Part shown: piece by piece, positions 10,300 through 21,149 of the stretch | Numbering within the stretch: the stretch's first letter is position 1 | How the letters are laid out: every line of letters begins with the position of its first letter | Assembly: GCA_031308135.1 (NCBI GenBank) | Contig: JAHLJT010003656.1 | Location: 53,328,827 to 53,392,826 of the forward strand | Source: Acheta domesticus | Lineage: Eukaryota; Arthropoda; Insecta; Orthoptera; Gryllidae | Direction: 5' to 3' | Length of the DNA: 64,000 bases | Program-made: the position numbers and the translations under genes | The notes under the pieces: model-generated | Seen by the model: the letters and a program-made list of their open reading frames with translations, nothing else | Told to the model about the DNA's origin: nothing | The model's database searches: none

Positions 10300-11100
10300 A
10301 TTTTTTCTATCAAGAATTGTATTACGTTTTTTTTCTTCACTACTTATTACTATTTGAGTTTATTATCTTACTAAATTCTCCCTTATATAAACATCTTTGC
10401 TAAGTGATCGGAATATGTTTCAATGGCGAATTCTTCCCTGTTTTCGTTTTGTGTTGTGCTATTAAATCATTCAGTTATTTATTATATTTAGCAATGATGT
10501 GAAATACATTAACAAGCCTCTAAAAGTTAACAATTCTCACCTACGGACGGACAGCGCTTTTAACAGACAAGAATATTTCTCTGTTAAACCTTCTAACCTG
10601 AACATAGAAAGTTCACGCGTTTATATTACTATTAAGTAAACAGGATTACAAAATAAAGGTACTTTTAGGACAAGTATTGCCACCTGCACGCTAGTTCTGA
10701 GCTACTGCGACGCGTCAGAGTGATTGATTTGATTGTGATTCAAAGGTTTTAATTATACTCTCAATTGAGAATCTGAAATCGAGCTGATGTATTATTTCAT
10801 TTTAATTGATCATTTCTTTGACTTAAAGAGAAAATGGGAATTAATATAGCTAAATTCGTGACAATAACTTGGAAATAAGTTCTCCCAAAGACTGCCATGG
10901 GCCAGGTATGCAGTGACGAACCGCAACTCCGGAGCAATTTGTACAACCCTTACTTTTGTATCTCCCGCCAATTTCTCTGGACGCAGGGCCTGCAAATTCT
11001 AATAAGTTTGTTGCCTTTCCCGCGACCTTGACATGCCTGTATTAGTATATGCGTGTATGTGAGTGAAACTACGCACGGTGCGAAGCACATTTGCGAAGAT
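10300..11100. other. AT-rich non-coding stretch
   Basis: No gene or element is recognised. Confidence 0.55.
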
Positions 11101-11104
11101 ACAA

Positions 11105-11170
11105 CTGCGGCATTCACCGGGTGTTGATCGGAGAAAGCACGGAAAACTACCGATCAGAGCAGCCTGACGG
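11105..11170 (-). mobile_element. SINE-1 fragment
   Basis: On the minus strand it matches the internal block of SINE-1: 'gctctgatcggtagttttcc', then 'tctccgatcaacacc' and 'gaatgccg'. Only about 60 bp survives, next to the CGG-rich island. Confidence 0.65.
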
Positions 11171-11255
11171 AACGGAATTCTGAAATCCTCCTCCGGCCGC
11201 TGAATTCGCTCCTGCTCGGTGGCTGCGGAGGCGGCGCAGCCAGGGGAGGTGTTTT

Positions 11256-11259
11256 GCGC

Positions 11260-11310
<51 letters not shown>
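11256..11310. repeat. (CGG)n microsatellite
   Basis: About 17 uninterrupted CGG/GCG trinucleotides sit inside a CpG-rich island (about 11180-11500). The poly-Ala, poly-Arg and poly-Pro readings are frame-dependent and do not indicate a gene. Confidence 0.9.
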
Positions 11311-11311
<1 letters not shown>

Positions 11312-11429
11312 GAGTGCGCGCAAGCGCGCGAAATGTGGCTGCGCGTGATGAATTTTCATCTGCGTGTGCGCTTTATTGGCGCTGGGGCTGGGAGCCGCTT
11401 TTTGCGCAGTGCCGCCCGCGGAGCCCGTG

Positions 11430-11486
11430 CACCGCCCACCGCCCGCCACCCGCCGCCCGCCGCCCACTGCCCGCCGCCCCGCGCGA
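11430..11486. repeat. CCGCCCGCC-type degenerate minisatellite
   Basis: The C-rich words 'ccgcccaccgcccgccaccc' and 'gccgcccgccgcccactgcc' repeat in about 7-10 bp steps within the same island as the CGG run. Confidence 0.7.
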
Positions 11487-11837
11487 TGCGTCGCGAATAC
11501 GACGCCCGCCGGCATTGTCAAGGGCATACGCTGCGGATATATTTGGTTTTTGGATTGACATGCGCTATTTTTTACATGAACACAATTATTTGATTCCGTG
11601 GTATATTAGCGTGATAACGAACCAATAATTTTGTAAAGCCGTAAGCTACAAGTTAATGCATAACATGTGACAAAACGTGATGTCGGAGGGGAGGATTTTA
11701 GTGAAGTGTCTCTCCAAGGAACTCGCCCAAGGCTTCGGCCCATCCCTTCCTCGGAATAGCGAGGCCAGCAGGTGGGATCTAAGGGGGCGAATGGGTGCCG
11801 CGTTGTGGTGTGGCATGACGTGGTGCGGTGCGGTCAT

Positions 11838-12315
11838 TTGATTCCGGGCGATTAAACTACTAAGATCATGAGTCCCGTAAGTGTAATGCATGTTTTTCCT
11901 CGGGAGGTGGCGGTGATCTTCCCCTGCTGTGTGGCGCCGATCAATCGTCGGCTAAAGGAGTTTCCCCCAATTATCTCCCACCAACGGGGTCCCGCCCCAG
12001 CCGGGACAAGCTCTAAGTTCCCGGCATATGTGGTAGTGAAGTGCATTTATGTGAGAGCGGGTGTAAGGCATGAGGATAGGACGAGGAAAAGGAAACAAGG
12101 ATCGCGCGCGGTCCGTGGCTCGTTTGTTAGGGTACTTCTCCGGCATTCGCCTACTGTTGATCGAAGAAACCAGTAAAGCTACCGATCACAGCAGCCGTCC
12201 GCTAGGATACTTCTCCAGACAGCGACTGAACTCGACCAAGCCATCTGGCACGAGTCGAAAATCTTGTACCTAAGACTTCCCGGTCCGAGGCATTGCAGTG
12301 GCATCAGTTGATGCC
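11838..12315 (-). mobile_element. SINE-1 copy C, near full length
   Basis: Minus-strand reading runs from a GGCATCA head at 12315 through 'gccactgcaatgcctcggac', 'gggaagtcttaggtac', the 'gatcggtagctttact' block, 'cgaatgccggag', 'gagccacggaccgcgcgcga', 'cttagagcttgtcccggctg' and the end 'acgggactcatgatcttag'. It aligns along its whole length with copy D in the opposite orientation. The B box is mutated ('taggtacaagatt'). Confidence 0.75.
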
Positions 12316-12728
12316 CTGAGGCATCTCTCCTAGCACTGGTGCGGCACGGCAGGGCGTGGGGCAACGGCACGGCAAGGACACCTCGAGGCTGTGCTGGAGG
12401 GCGAGCGGGCTGCCGTGAGGGAAGACGCATTTCTTCCAGTGGGAGCCCCGCGGGCGGAGCGGGCACGTGTGCTTCCGCTAGAGCGGCGGGGCTGCGTAGA
12501 TGCGCCTCGATTAATTTAATTAAATTTAGACAGATTGCGTAGCGATACGCTCTCGCCGCGCGGGGCGGCGCGGCTGGGCTCGGCTCGGCGCTTCCTGCCT
12601 CGCCGCCGGTCGCCTTCTCGTTAAATAATGCTGAATAAATACGCGCGCGCGCATTCCTTCCCGCCAAGCGCTCGTTAGGCCGCGCCGCTGCCAGCGCCGC
12701 GACGCGCGAACCGGGGGAGACGGCTCGG
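12316..12728. other. GC-rich spacer between inverted SINE-1 copies
   Basis: This 413-bp block is mostly CpG-rich, interrupted by an AT-rich 'ttaatttaattaaattta' patch (about 12510-12530), and lies between the heads of copies C and D. No coding is recognised. It would be the loop of a large foldback structure. Confidence 0.5.
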
Positions 12729-13255
12729 GGCATCAGCTGACGTCACTGCACTCCCTCTGACCGGAAAGTCCTAGGTTCGCGTCCCGACGGTAGCTGGATT
12801 TTCGTCATTAGCGTGTCAGGTAGGTCGAATTCAGTCGCTGTCTGGAGGAGAATTCTAGTGGCCAATGCTCTGATCGGTAGCTTTCCGTGGTTTCACCGAT
12901 CAACACCAGGCGAATGCCGGAGCAGTACCCTCAGAAACGGGCCACGGACCGCGCGCGATCTTTCCTACATCTTCCTTGCCCTATTCTCACCCCTTACACA
13001 TACACTGACGTGTGCTACACTACCAATCATGGCGGGAGACCGGTCGGGAGCTTAGAGCTTGTCCCAGCTGAGGCAGTGAGAGTTACCTGGTTGAGAAAAA
13101 CCCCGCTAGCAGATGGGAGGTTGGCGCCGAATTCACCATCCAACGGGGGAAGATCACCGACACCTCTCGAGGGGGGGATATGCTCCACACTTATGGGACT
13201 AATGACCCTAGTATTTGACGTTCCCGAATCACTAACACTCCATCAATCAATCGAC
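12729..13255 (+). mobile_element. SINE-1 copy D, near full length, intact B box
   Basis: It begins with the same GGCATCA head as copy C, followed by 'gtcactgcactccctctgac'. A pol III B box 'ggttcgcgtcc' lies at about 12774-12784. The body carries 'ggtttcaccgatcaacacc', 'acgggccacggaccgcgcgc', 'cttagagcttgtcccagctg' and the 3' block 'cttatgggactaatgaccc'. An ATCA-type tail ('catcaatcaatcga') ends it near 13253. It is the best reference copy of the family in this window. Confidence 0.8.
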
Positions 13256-14003
13256 GCCGCCATGGCTCTCCCCTTGTGCATCGCCCCTCTGCTGAGGTGA
13301 ACCCGCTGCGATTAGAGAAGCGCTCTTCCGTTTGAAGCTTTGATATGGGCAAACGAGATATTTGAAAAGAAATAAATGAAATAAATTCTTAAATGAAAAC
13401 TCAATTGGATGTCAGAGATTCATCATACCCTTGAGAATTTGATTTATTTAGAACCAAATACACATCAATATGGTTTTTTATTTGACAAACAAAATATGGT
13501 GGTCACTATTTTTTTTAAATAATGAAAATCCCGTAAGTAGATCTACCGTGTCACGATTTCTATCACAGCTATTTTAAACACTTTTGAGTCTTCTCATAGG
13601 AACTGTTTAGACACGTTGTTTATATTTTATGTCATTTCGCCTAATTAATCGCCATCTCTCCCATCACTAGTACAGCTCTGGCGTCGTCCGCATCCAAATC
13701 ATTACACATGCGTAGTCCACACTGTCGAAGTCCACACAACCACCTCTAGTTCCATCATAATAATTACTCCTACAACCACATCTATTTCGTTCTGCATCAT
13801 TGGGAGCAATGCCCTTACCTTCATTTCCACTTCCACCCCATTACCCCGACCACAGTCCCCATCACTTGTCCCGTCATCTCAGTTACCATTACCTTCTCGA
13901 CTATTAGCACAGCAACTATAACTGACATTACCACTCCTATCCCTACTATCACAACCCCATCAGCCACTGGTACTGCTACTTCCTCGCTAGCGTAAATAAC
14001 ACC
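13256..14003. other. AT-rich DNA passing into degenerate ACC/ACT-rich simple sequence
   Basis: The first 400 bp are AT-rich and featureless. From about 13670 to 14003 the plus strand is rich in ACC, ATC and ACT triplets, as in a decayed trinucleotide repeat leading into the pure (CCA)n run. Confidence 0.5.
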
Positions 14004-14036
14004 AATACCACCACCACCACCACCACCACCACCACC
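14004..14036. repeat. (CCA)n microsatellite
   Basis: About 10-11 CCA units. Confidence 0.9.
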
Positions 14037-14070
14037 CCAAAATCAAATCACCTCTACCAGCTTAGGAAAC

Positions 14071-14425
14071 GTTGACCGTGGGATGGAGTAGGGCTATGCC
14101 TTTTAGGGGATGTAGGAAATTGGCTGTGGAAAAGTTGACTGTGGGATGCAGTCGGTAATCGCCCCGGCAGGCTGAGCGGTAAATTGAATGCAGTTGGGCT
14201 ACGCCTTGTGAAGGATGCAGGTTATAATTGGCATAGGAAAGATTGACCGCGGGATGGAGTAGGGCTATGCCTTTTAGGGGATGTAGGAAATTGGCTTTGG
14301 AAAAGTTGACTGTGAGATACAGTCGGTAATCGCCTCGGCAGCCTGAGCGATAAACTGGATGCAGTCGGGCAACGCCTTTTGGGGGATACAGGCGTAAAGG
14401 TTAATCGCGGGATGCAGTCGGTGTC
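14071..14425. repeat. ~171-bp tandem repeat with internal sub-repeats
   Basis: The string 'gggatggagtagggctatgc' begins at 14080 and again at 14251 (period 171). A third partial copy starts near 14401, 158 bp after the equivalent point of the second. Inside each unit the phrase 'ttgacYgtgggatgSagt' recurs about every 57-64 bp, so the monomer itself arose from three related sub-repeats. This is a short satellite-like array. Confidence 0.75.
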
Positions 14426-14725
14426 CGCGCCCGGCGCGCGCCAGGCCGCTTTGGCCGCGTGCCGCCCGATAAAAGCCAGCGCTGCGCAACGTTACAAGCC
14501 GGCCGCGCGGGGAACACGCCATTATTGCCGGTAAACTCCTGGTTTCGGCGCGGGCCAGCGTCGTCACGCTGCGGGACGCGCGGGATTTACTGCAGGAAGC
14601 GTGCGTGCGTGCTTTCAGCCGACGGGGGTTCTCGCGGCGCGGGCCCGTTCACGCACGCCGCGCGCGAAGGAGCCTGGGATTGCGCGCGCTTCCTCCGCCC
14701 ACTTTGCATTGCTTGCTCGCAGCGA
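14426..14725. other. CpG-rich island
   Basis: CpG-dense sequence directly downstream of the 171-bp array. Open frames run on both strands, and no product is recognisable. Confidence 0.35.
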
Positions 14726-14759
14726 TAGAGCACATTCGTAACAGCCTGTCCCACCTTTC

Positions 14760-15470
14760 CGCTACTTTCTACATGATATTGTAACCGCGTGAAAATGCCC
14801 TTTTTTTTTTAGAAATACCCGGTAAGGAAATAAGAGCCATTTCAAAACCCTGTCATGAGGTGACCTTTCATGACGTGAGTGGTTCTAATACTTAATTATT
14901 ACTTTTCGTACATTAATTTTCTGTCAATATTCTAGATCGATTTGCTTGTATCCGTCTCCGTATTTTAAAACACAATATACGTTTTGTATGAACTTTGTAG
15001 GAAATCATTCTATTTCATCAACATTTTTAAAAGTAGAGCAATTCTACAACAGATAAATAATAGCTTTAGTTATTTATCTGGCTTTGAATTTATTTTCTGA
15101 ATGTTAATTTTTGTTATTAAGCTTTTCATGACATGTAATGCCGTGCAAATACTTTTAAAGATAATTTAATTAAAAAGACTATTAAAATAATTGTTCAAGG
15201 TCTATTACGTTAATTGCGAAATCGCAGGAATTTGTTTAACGGAATTTGTTCTATTTCAATAGAATGCAGACGATAATGAAAATGAATTTTCTCACATATT
15301 TTAAAGAAACGAGTCCTAACACGTACACCGTTATCACAAGATCCAATGGCCAAGTATATGAGTATTTCTGCTACTAAGGAAAGCATCTACTCACAAGAAT
15401 TCTGTCGCTAACCAGTTTAATTTTTTCAATACTCTGCTAGTTTCACGCAAGGGTCCCCGTCGGAAGACTG
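14760..15470. other. AT-rich non-coding stretch
   Basis: Nothing recognisable. Confidence 0.55.
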
Positions 15471-15715
15471 GGCGTCCCCTGAGAGTAGGCGGCGTGCGTG
15501 GGCGGGCGGGCGGGTTCGGGCGGAGCCTGGCGGGCGCCATCAGATGCGCGCCCTTATCAGCGCCTGAACTGGTGACGCTTATCTGGCGCTCAGATAAGGC
15601 GGCGGCTGCCGGCGCACGCGCGGCGCTGACATCACCCGCGCCCACGCACCGCGCCGCCTCCGCCACCAGCGCCTCCCGGCGGCGCTGCGGGTGAGGGCGT
15701 TTGCACCTGCGCGGT
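15471..15715. other. CpG-rich island adjoining a minisatellite
   Basis: GGGCGGGCGGGCGGG-type and GCGCC-rich sequence precedes the 15-bp array. It contains a short inverted pair around 'cttatctggcgctcagataag'-like sequence (about 15578-15598). Confidence 0.4.
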
Positions 15716-15903
15716 GTCGGGTGAGCCCTTGTCGGGTGAGCCCTTGTCGGGTGAGCCCTTGTCGGGTGAGCCCTTGTCGGGTGAGCCCGTGAGCCCTTGT
15801 CGGGTGAGCCCTTGTCGGGTGAGCCCTTGTCGGGTGAGCCCTTGTCGGGTGAGCCCATGTCGGGTGAGCCCATGTCGGGTGAGCCCTTGTCGGGTGAGCG
15901 CTT
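15716..15903. repeat. 15-bp minisatellite, unit GTCGGGTGAGCCCTT, 12 copies
   Basis: Four identical units (15716-15775) are followed by one unit with an internal 8-bp duplication (15776-15798) and seven more (15799-15903), two of them with the CAT variant. The period is a multiple of three and the unit contains no stop in several frames, so open frames encoding Gly-Glu-Pro-Leu-Ser-like or Gly-Ser-Pro-Asp-Lys-like repeats appear on both strands. These are artefacts. Confidence 0.95.
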
Positions 15904-16025
15904 GTCGGGTCAATTGTTTTCGTCGTGTCAGCCATTGTCTGTCTATTGTTTTATTGTCAATCGTTCAGTCAGCCAGATTGCCGGATGTCAGCTTTCGTCG
16001 GGTTCACCATTGATGGGTCAGATGT
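15904..16025. repeat. Decayed extension of the 15-bp minisatellite
   Basis: GTCGGGTC, GTCGTGTCAGCC, TTGTC and TCAGCC words recur with irregular spacing. This looks like an old, diverged part of the same array. Confidence 0.5.
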
Positions 16026-16680
16026 GAGGCCAAAAGTAGAGTAACCTTCGGATCAGACGTTGAAATCAATGAACTTTAGCAATTATAGAACATGGTCAAT
16101 CTTCCCCTTCAGTCCTTCAAGGAAGCAATTACGCTCATCGTGGTATGTGATAACTCGGGTACCTCAGTCGTCCCATATTCCCGCAGCTGACACCATCAGT
16201 AAATCATCGTCGTTGTTGCAACCAAGGCATCAGTGGGGTCATACTGACCGTTGTTACCATAATCGCGAAAGAAACGAATCATTATCTTCACACATCATGC
16301 TCAACGTCATCATGTTTTTTTTTTCCGTTGGAGCTGTCCTCACGAAGTGTCTCCACACAACGCCGTCGAACCACGTCCCCCGCAGCTCCTCATTGCATAG
16401 CGCTGCCGCCCACCGCGGTAGCAACGCGACGTTGCCGCATCGCCTTTTGTCGCGATCACGTGCGACGCGGCGTTGCCAGGGTGTCGATTATGGCAGTCAC
16501 GTGCCGACGCGTGCTGTCGGCGGTGCAGCGGAGCAGGCGGCGGGGGCGGCGGCTGGCGTCCGCGCCGCCGCGCCGCCCGCAGCGCTCTCACTTTCGATTG
16601 GGCGTCGCGACGCCCGTCGAGTCGCCCCGGTGCCTTTTGGGCGCGCCGCAGGCGGAGACTGGGATTCACGATTGAATGAA
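16026..16680. other. Mixed sequence with a CpG-rich island at 16430-16670
   Basis: The first 400 bp are of balanced composition and unrecognised. The second part is CpG-rich. No convincing coding. Confidence 0.35.
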
Positions 16681-16834
16681 TAAATGAGTAAATAAATAAG
16701 AAAACTAAATTAGTCACGATATGCCAAAAGATATCTTTAGTTTAAGCGTAAAATGCCGAGGAAATCTAGAAAAAGCAGGATGGAAGTTGAGATTGACTTT
16801 TTTCTCAGAAACTATATCTCGGTGGTTATTCCCC

Positions 16835-17003
16835 AGGGTTGTTACCCCTCGGGGTTTGGATGAGGAAGTGATTATGATAATGAGGGGAGAAAGGACGACA
16901 GACTATACAGGCATGTACAAATACACCCATGTCCGAGGCGGGACTCGATCCCGCGACCCGTTGGGCCGAGATCGCTACGACACCACCTTTGGGCCGACGA
17001 TAT
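16835..17003 (-). mobile_element. SINE-2 copy 2 (tRNA-derived)
   Basis: The minus strand reads 'gtgtcgtagcgatctcggcc' and then 'gggtcgcgggatcgagtccc' with 'gcctcggac', matching the head of copy 1, and continues into a diverged body. The B box carries a single change. It is immediately preceded, on the same strand, by an (AAT)n tail belonging to another element. Confidence 0.65.
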
Positions 17004-17015
17004 TGAATTTATTAC

Positions 17016-17046
<31 letters not shown>

Positions 17047-17095
17047 TGCGTTTAATGGCGCTTCAACTTGCAGGGCCATTGGTGCAAAATTGACT
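17004..17095 (-). mobile_element. Retroposon 3' end with (AAT)n tail
   Basis: On the minus strand 'caccaatggccctgcaagtt' and 'gaagcgccattaaacgcaaa' lead into about 12 AAT units (plus-strand ATT run about 17010-17046). The 'gcgccattaaa' end followed by a trinucleotide tail looks like a SINE or LINE 3' terminus. The 5' extent is unclear. Confidence 0.45.
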
Positions 17096-19350
17096 TAAGA
17101 CGTCAGAGAAAAAGGCGCATCTTAAAAATATTGATGAGTTGAAGGAATATTAAAAAAAGTGGTGCTTACACTTGGTCGTGAGATAATAAAGAGGGAGAGA
17201 GGAGTGTCAGAAGAATTCGATATCAGAGTCTCATCAAATAAGAACTGATGATGATGTCTAAACTATCGAAAGCAACTCACAATTCAAATAAAATATTGGT
17301 AAATGTGGTGTCATTTTAATGTCAGCAACATCTCACCAGCAGATTAATATTCTAAGGTTACATGAGGAAGAAACTCGAGGTGAACAGCAGAGGAGAAAAC
17401 GTCTTTGTCAGGCTTCAATGGATGGGACTGCGAGTCATTAACACTGCACCATGTTCCAAGCTTCTCGTTCTCAAAACTTCGATACCAAGGAAGAGATTTA
17501 TTGTTTTGTAATACGTGAATGAAGATGCAGCGACACATTATTTGCCCCTAACTTTTGTCACGCTTTTTTTAACCAACATCCCAATAGGACCCGTCCATAT
17601 TGTATTGTCCAACACAGGCATCCCCTCTGCCACTCCATAGTATCTTGTACTATTGGGTAAAGTACGACAAGTTCAGATATGAGTAGTTTCTGTACTTGGA
17701 ATGATATCAAAGTGGGTTAATTTCTGTGATTAAGACATGTTCAGGTTTACAAAATGGCTTGTACAGTTTTATAGACATTCGTGCTCTCATTTTGGGCCAG
17801 GAAATTCTCAACTAATTTTGAAAGAATGCAGAATTCACATGGGAAATGATGAATAGGGACAATCATCAGCATGATCGCGGTTGTCTTTGAATAGGAGAGA
17901 ATATCCTACGATTCCAAACGCCGAGTCGGTTCGAATTTCAGGGCAATTATTTATCATTCCCGAGATGCGGATATTCATGCAAGAGGCTAATATACGCTAG
18001 ATATCCCATCATCCAAATCGATACTTATGTCTCCGTATGTTTGAAAAAATATTTGTTTCCAACAAACGCATTATTTTCTGGAAGTACTCTCGTGTCTCCA
18101 AAAGACACAAGCGTTTTGCCATTCTTAATGCACTTAAAAATAAACCCATTTATTTTTGCGTTCACCCCTTGACTTCAGCATTTGACTTCACCTCCTCACT
18201 CTACATGGAGGGATCAGGAGGCCTTATACGGCATATTTGATTACAAAGCCTTCGATTGTGAAATTAACGTGTTTTCGTCGGAAACTGATAAACAAAATAT
18301 TCCAGCACCACCACTTACTAATTACTGTCCCGTAAAAACAATGGTTGTGGTAAAATTTGGAGGTAATATTCACAATCTAACTTAAGTAAAATGTGCGTTA
18401 ACGCTGTATATATATAAACTAGCGCATTATTTGTTTCGTAAGTGCTCTTGATGTTTGCTCTAAGATATTTTGCGCGCGGCGGCAAGGTCAAGAGAATCAC
18501 GTGCGTGTTGTGGCAGTCACGTGTCAAGACTAAAAGAGAAGCGATTAAAAAAAAGAGCAATGCATGAGTAATGCAGTTTAAAAATGTTACATTAAGATCC
18601 TTCTCTTTATTATCAAAGAGTAAAAGAAAACGCAGCTGTTTTGTCGTCTTAGTAATGAAAATAAACATAACGAGCTATTAAAAACTTTAAAAGTTAAAAG
18701 TTAGTTATTCGACTCGCAATGAAATGGTAAAAAGTTTTGCTTATTTTCTCTCTAGAAAACAACACTTCCCACTTAAAATAAATATAAATACGTTTTTAAA
18801 TTTATTAACTAGATACAATGTTTTAACATTTTATCGTACGGTAATTCTTTTCTCTGGTCTTTGATAATATTTTATCACATAGATGTATAACATTAAATCC
18901 CAGGAACATTACCATAACATTTCATACTTTTTCTTGCCTTCTCCCTTTGTTTGGGATTCAAGTATTTAGGGACTACTCATGTAAGAGCTGTGTGCTTACG
19001 AAATGAACAATCGCAATGTACGATATTTTATACTCTATTTTCTCAGGAGAAAAATTCAAATTGTAGTATTGCATCTCAAGAAAAAAGAACAATTGAAGGT
19101 CTCTTAGCAATACCATGACTAGCTACACCAGCACTGCCGTTTTAGTTAATATTTTCATTTTGGACAAATGTATTATTTTATTAGTGTCCCAGCACAATAC
19201 GAGCAAACCACAGTAACGAGATAAATCACATTTTCCCCAAAATGGAGATATTAACATTTACAATAGCTGAATGTTGGTTGTGGCTACGGTGGCTTATCTC
19301 GTTACTGCCCCAAGCCCTTCAATTAATGACTAAATAAAGACTATTTTTAA
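17096..19350. other. AT-rich non-coding stretch
   Basis: No gene is recognised. It contains a hammerhead-like motif at 17243-17280 (separate entry) and otherwise AT-rich, unique-looking DNA. Confidence 0.5.
17243..17280 (+). ncRNA. Hammerhead-like motif, weak
   Basis: A canonical CTGATGA (17245-17251) is followed by 'tgatgtctaaactatc' and GAAAG (17268-17272). The spacing suits a short stem II, but pairing is poor and the base after GAAA is G. It may be a decayed Penelope-type end; chance is a real alternative. Confidence 0.2.
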
Positions 19351-19379
19351 AGTGTTTCCATTATACCAAAGACAAGAAA

Positions 19380-19640
19380 GAACTGCAACTGCAGCCGCCG
19401 AAGTGAACAGGCCGTCGCTGACGAATCCAGCGTCGGCGCCTGCGCAGCCGCGGGTGCTCCCTATTCCGGGAAAGTCGCATCTTCAGATCCGCTGCGCGCA
19501 CTTTCCTACGCACTCGTGCGTGGGGCTACGCGCTCCTCCGCGGCGCAGGATGAATATTCAGCCGCCTAAACGGAAACTTCTCGGAACGGCGCGCCCCGCC
19601 GCCGCCCCCTCCCGCCGGCACCAACCCCACTCCTTCTGCC
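19380..19640. other. CpG-rich island
   Basis: CpG-rich, beginning abruptly in AT-rich DNA. No coding recognised. Confidence 0.35.
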
Positions 19641-20270
19641 ATCCGCCCCACACAGCATCCCCCACACAACGCGGCCGGTCACCCACCATTGTCCCTGTTC
19701 CTTCAAACACTCCTCGCTCACCATAGCCGCTAGGACCATCTCTGCTACCGTCACCGCTTCCACTGTCGCAAGCACTACAAACACCTCCGCGCGCCGTCTC
19801 CTTTGAGACCTTCATTTCAATTCTCCTCCCCATGCACACATTATACATTCGGCCCCGCTGCCTCCGTCTTCGCCTGCACATCCAACCCTCTGTCAACCTT
19901 CACTCTTCTCGCCTTTTCCTCCCCTCTACCACTTTCATCATACTCGATCTCTTCATCTCATCGTCATCTCTTCATCTCAGAATTCATATAATTATGAACC
20001 CGTAAACGATAACAACTCAACTATTTTACTGTTACCAATTCTCCTCCTCAATCCTCCTTTTTAACCTCTTCCTCAGCTGTCGTTGATCAATTCATCTACA
20101 TGTATTATCATCCAGTCAACCCCTTCGTCTCCTCTTCCCCTTCTCTCGTCATCGTTCTCTTCTTCATCTACATCCGCCTTCTCGTTATTATCCCCAACTA
20201 CAGCTCTTTCCTTGGCACCCTTCCTCCTCGGCATCCCAACCCCGTCCGTTCTTTGTTTTACCAGCCTGGC
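19641..20270. repeat. Pyrimidine-rich low-complexity region
   Basis: The plus strand is dominated by C/T with many CTC, CTT and TCATC words and few purine runs. It seems a decayed simple repeat. Open frames here encode Ser/Pro/Leu-rich low complexity. Confidence 0.5.
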
Positions 20271-20640
20271 GACGCCACCAGCCCGTCTCCTCCCCGTGGC
20301 CCGCCCCTCCTGGGGCCGCACTGCCCTCGCGATGCGCGCTGCGTTGCTCAGATTGCGGCGCGTGCGACTCCCGCGAGGCTCCACTTCTCCCCCCCCGCCC
20401 CCCGCCCCCCCCGCCCCCCCGCGCGCCCCCGCGCTCGCCTTTTCCTGTAAACGCCGCGCAATTACAGCGATAAGCATCGCGCTGGCGCTGGCGCGCGCGA
20501 GCGCGCTGGCGTTTGCGGACGTCACAGGGGCCGGAGGGGAGCGCCGAGATTTAGAGCGCTCTCCTCGGGAGACGCGCACGGCGCGGCGCCGCGACGGCGA
20601 CGGCGAAGGTGACGATTCAGGGACGAGTACATGCGCCGGG
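20271..20640. other. CpG-rich island with C homopolymers
   Basis: Several runs of six to eight C lie at 20385-20435, followed by GCGCTGGCGCTGGCG repeats. This resembles the other GC islands in the window. Confidence 0.4.
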
Positions 20641-20698
20641 CGGCAGAGAAGAAGGCGACACTGACTGAGAGCGGTGAAGGTGGTTGCGTTGGTGGCAT

Positions 20699-21146
20699 GC
20701 GTTAAGGCGGGGACGGCGGGATGTCGGTAAAAACGAGGACTGCGAAACGGCGGGATGTCGGTAAAAAGGCGAGGACGGTAAGGGAGGATGGTAAGGTAGG
20801 ACGGTAAGGGTGACGGTAAAGACGGTACGGTAAGGAGGGGACGGAAACGGGGAACAGTAAGGGGGAACGGTAAGGGGGATGGTAATGGGGATGGTAAGGG
20901 GCGGTAAGAGGGACGGCAAGGGGGGACGGTAAGAGGGCGTTAAGGCGGGGACGGCGGGATGTCGGTCAAAACGAGGACTGCAAAACGGCGAGGACGGTAA
21001 GGGAGGATGGTAAGGTAGGACGTAAAGGGGGACGTAAGGGTGACGGTAAAGAGGGTACGGTAAGGAGGGAACGGAAACGGGGAACAGTAAGGGGGAACGG
21101 TAAGGGGGGTAAGGGGGACGGCAAGGGGGGACGGTAAGGTGGGGAC
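20699..21146. repeat. 238-bp tandem duplication built on a GACGGTAAGGGG minisatellite
   Basis: The block starting 'gttaaggcggggacggcggg' at 20701 recurs at 20939 (offset 238 bp) with the same order of internal landmarks: 'gatgtcggt', 'aacgaggactgc', 'ggaggatggtaaggtaggac', 'gacggaaacggggaacagta' (with a/g differences). Each copy is itself made of 8-12 bp units around GACGGTAAGGGG. Proline-rich readings on the minus strand are artefacts. Confidence 0.85.
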
Positions 21147-21149
21147 TTG

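Noticed and set aside
15716..15903. CRISPR-like array
   Set aside because: Units are directly contiguous with no unique spacers, and the context is eukaryotic. The same applies to the arrays at 27.3, 47.5 and 57 kb.
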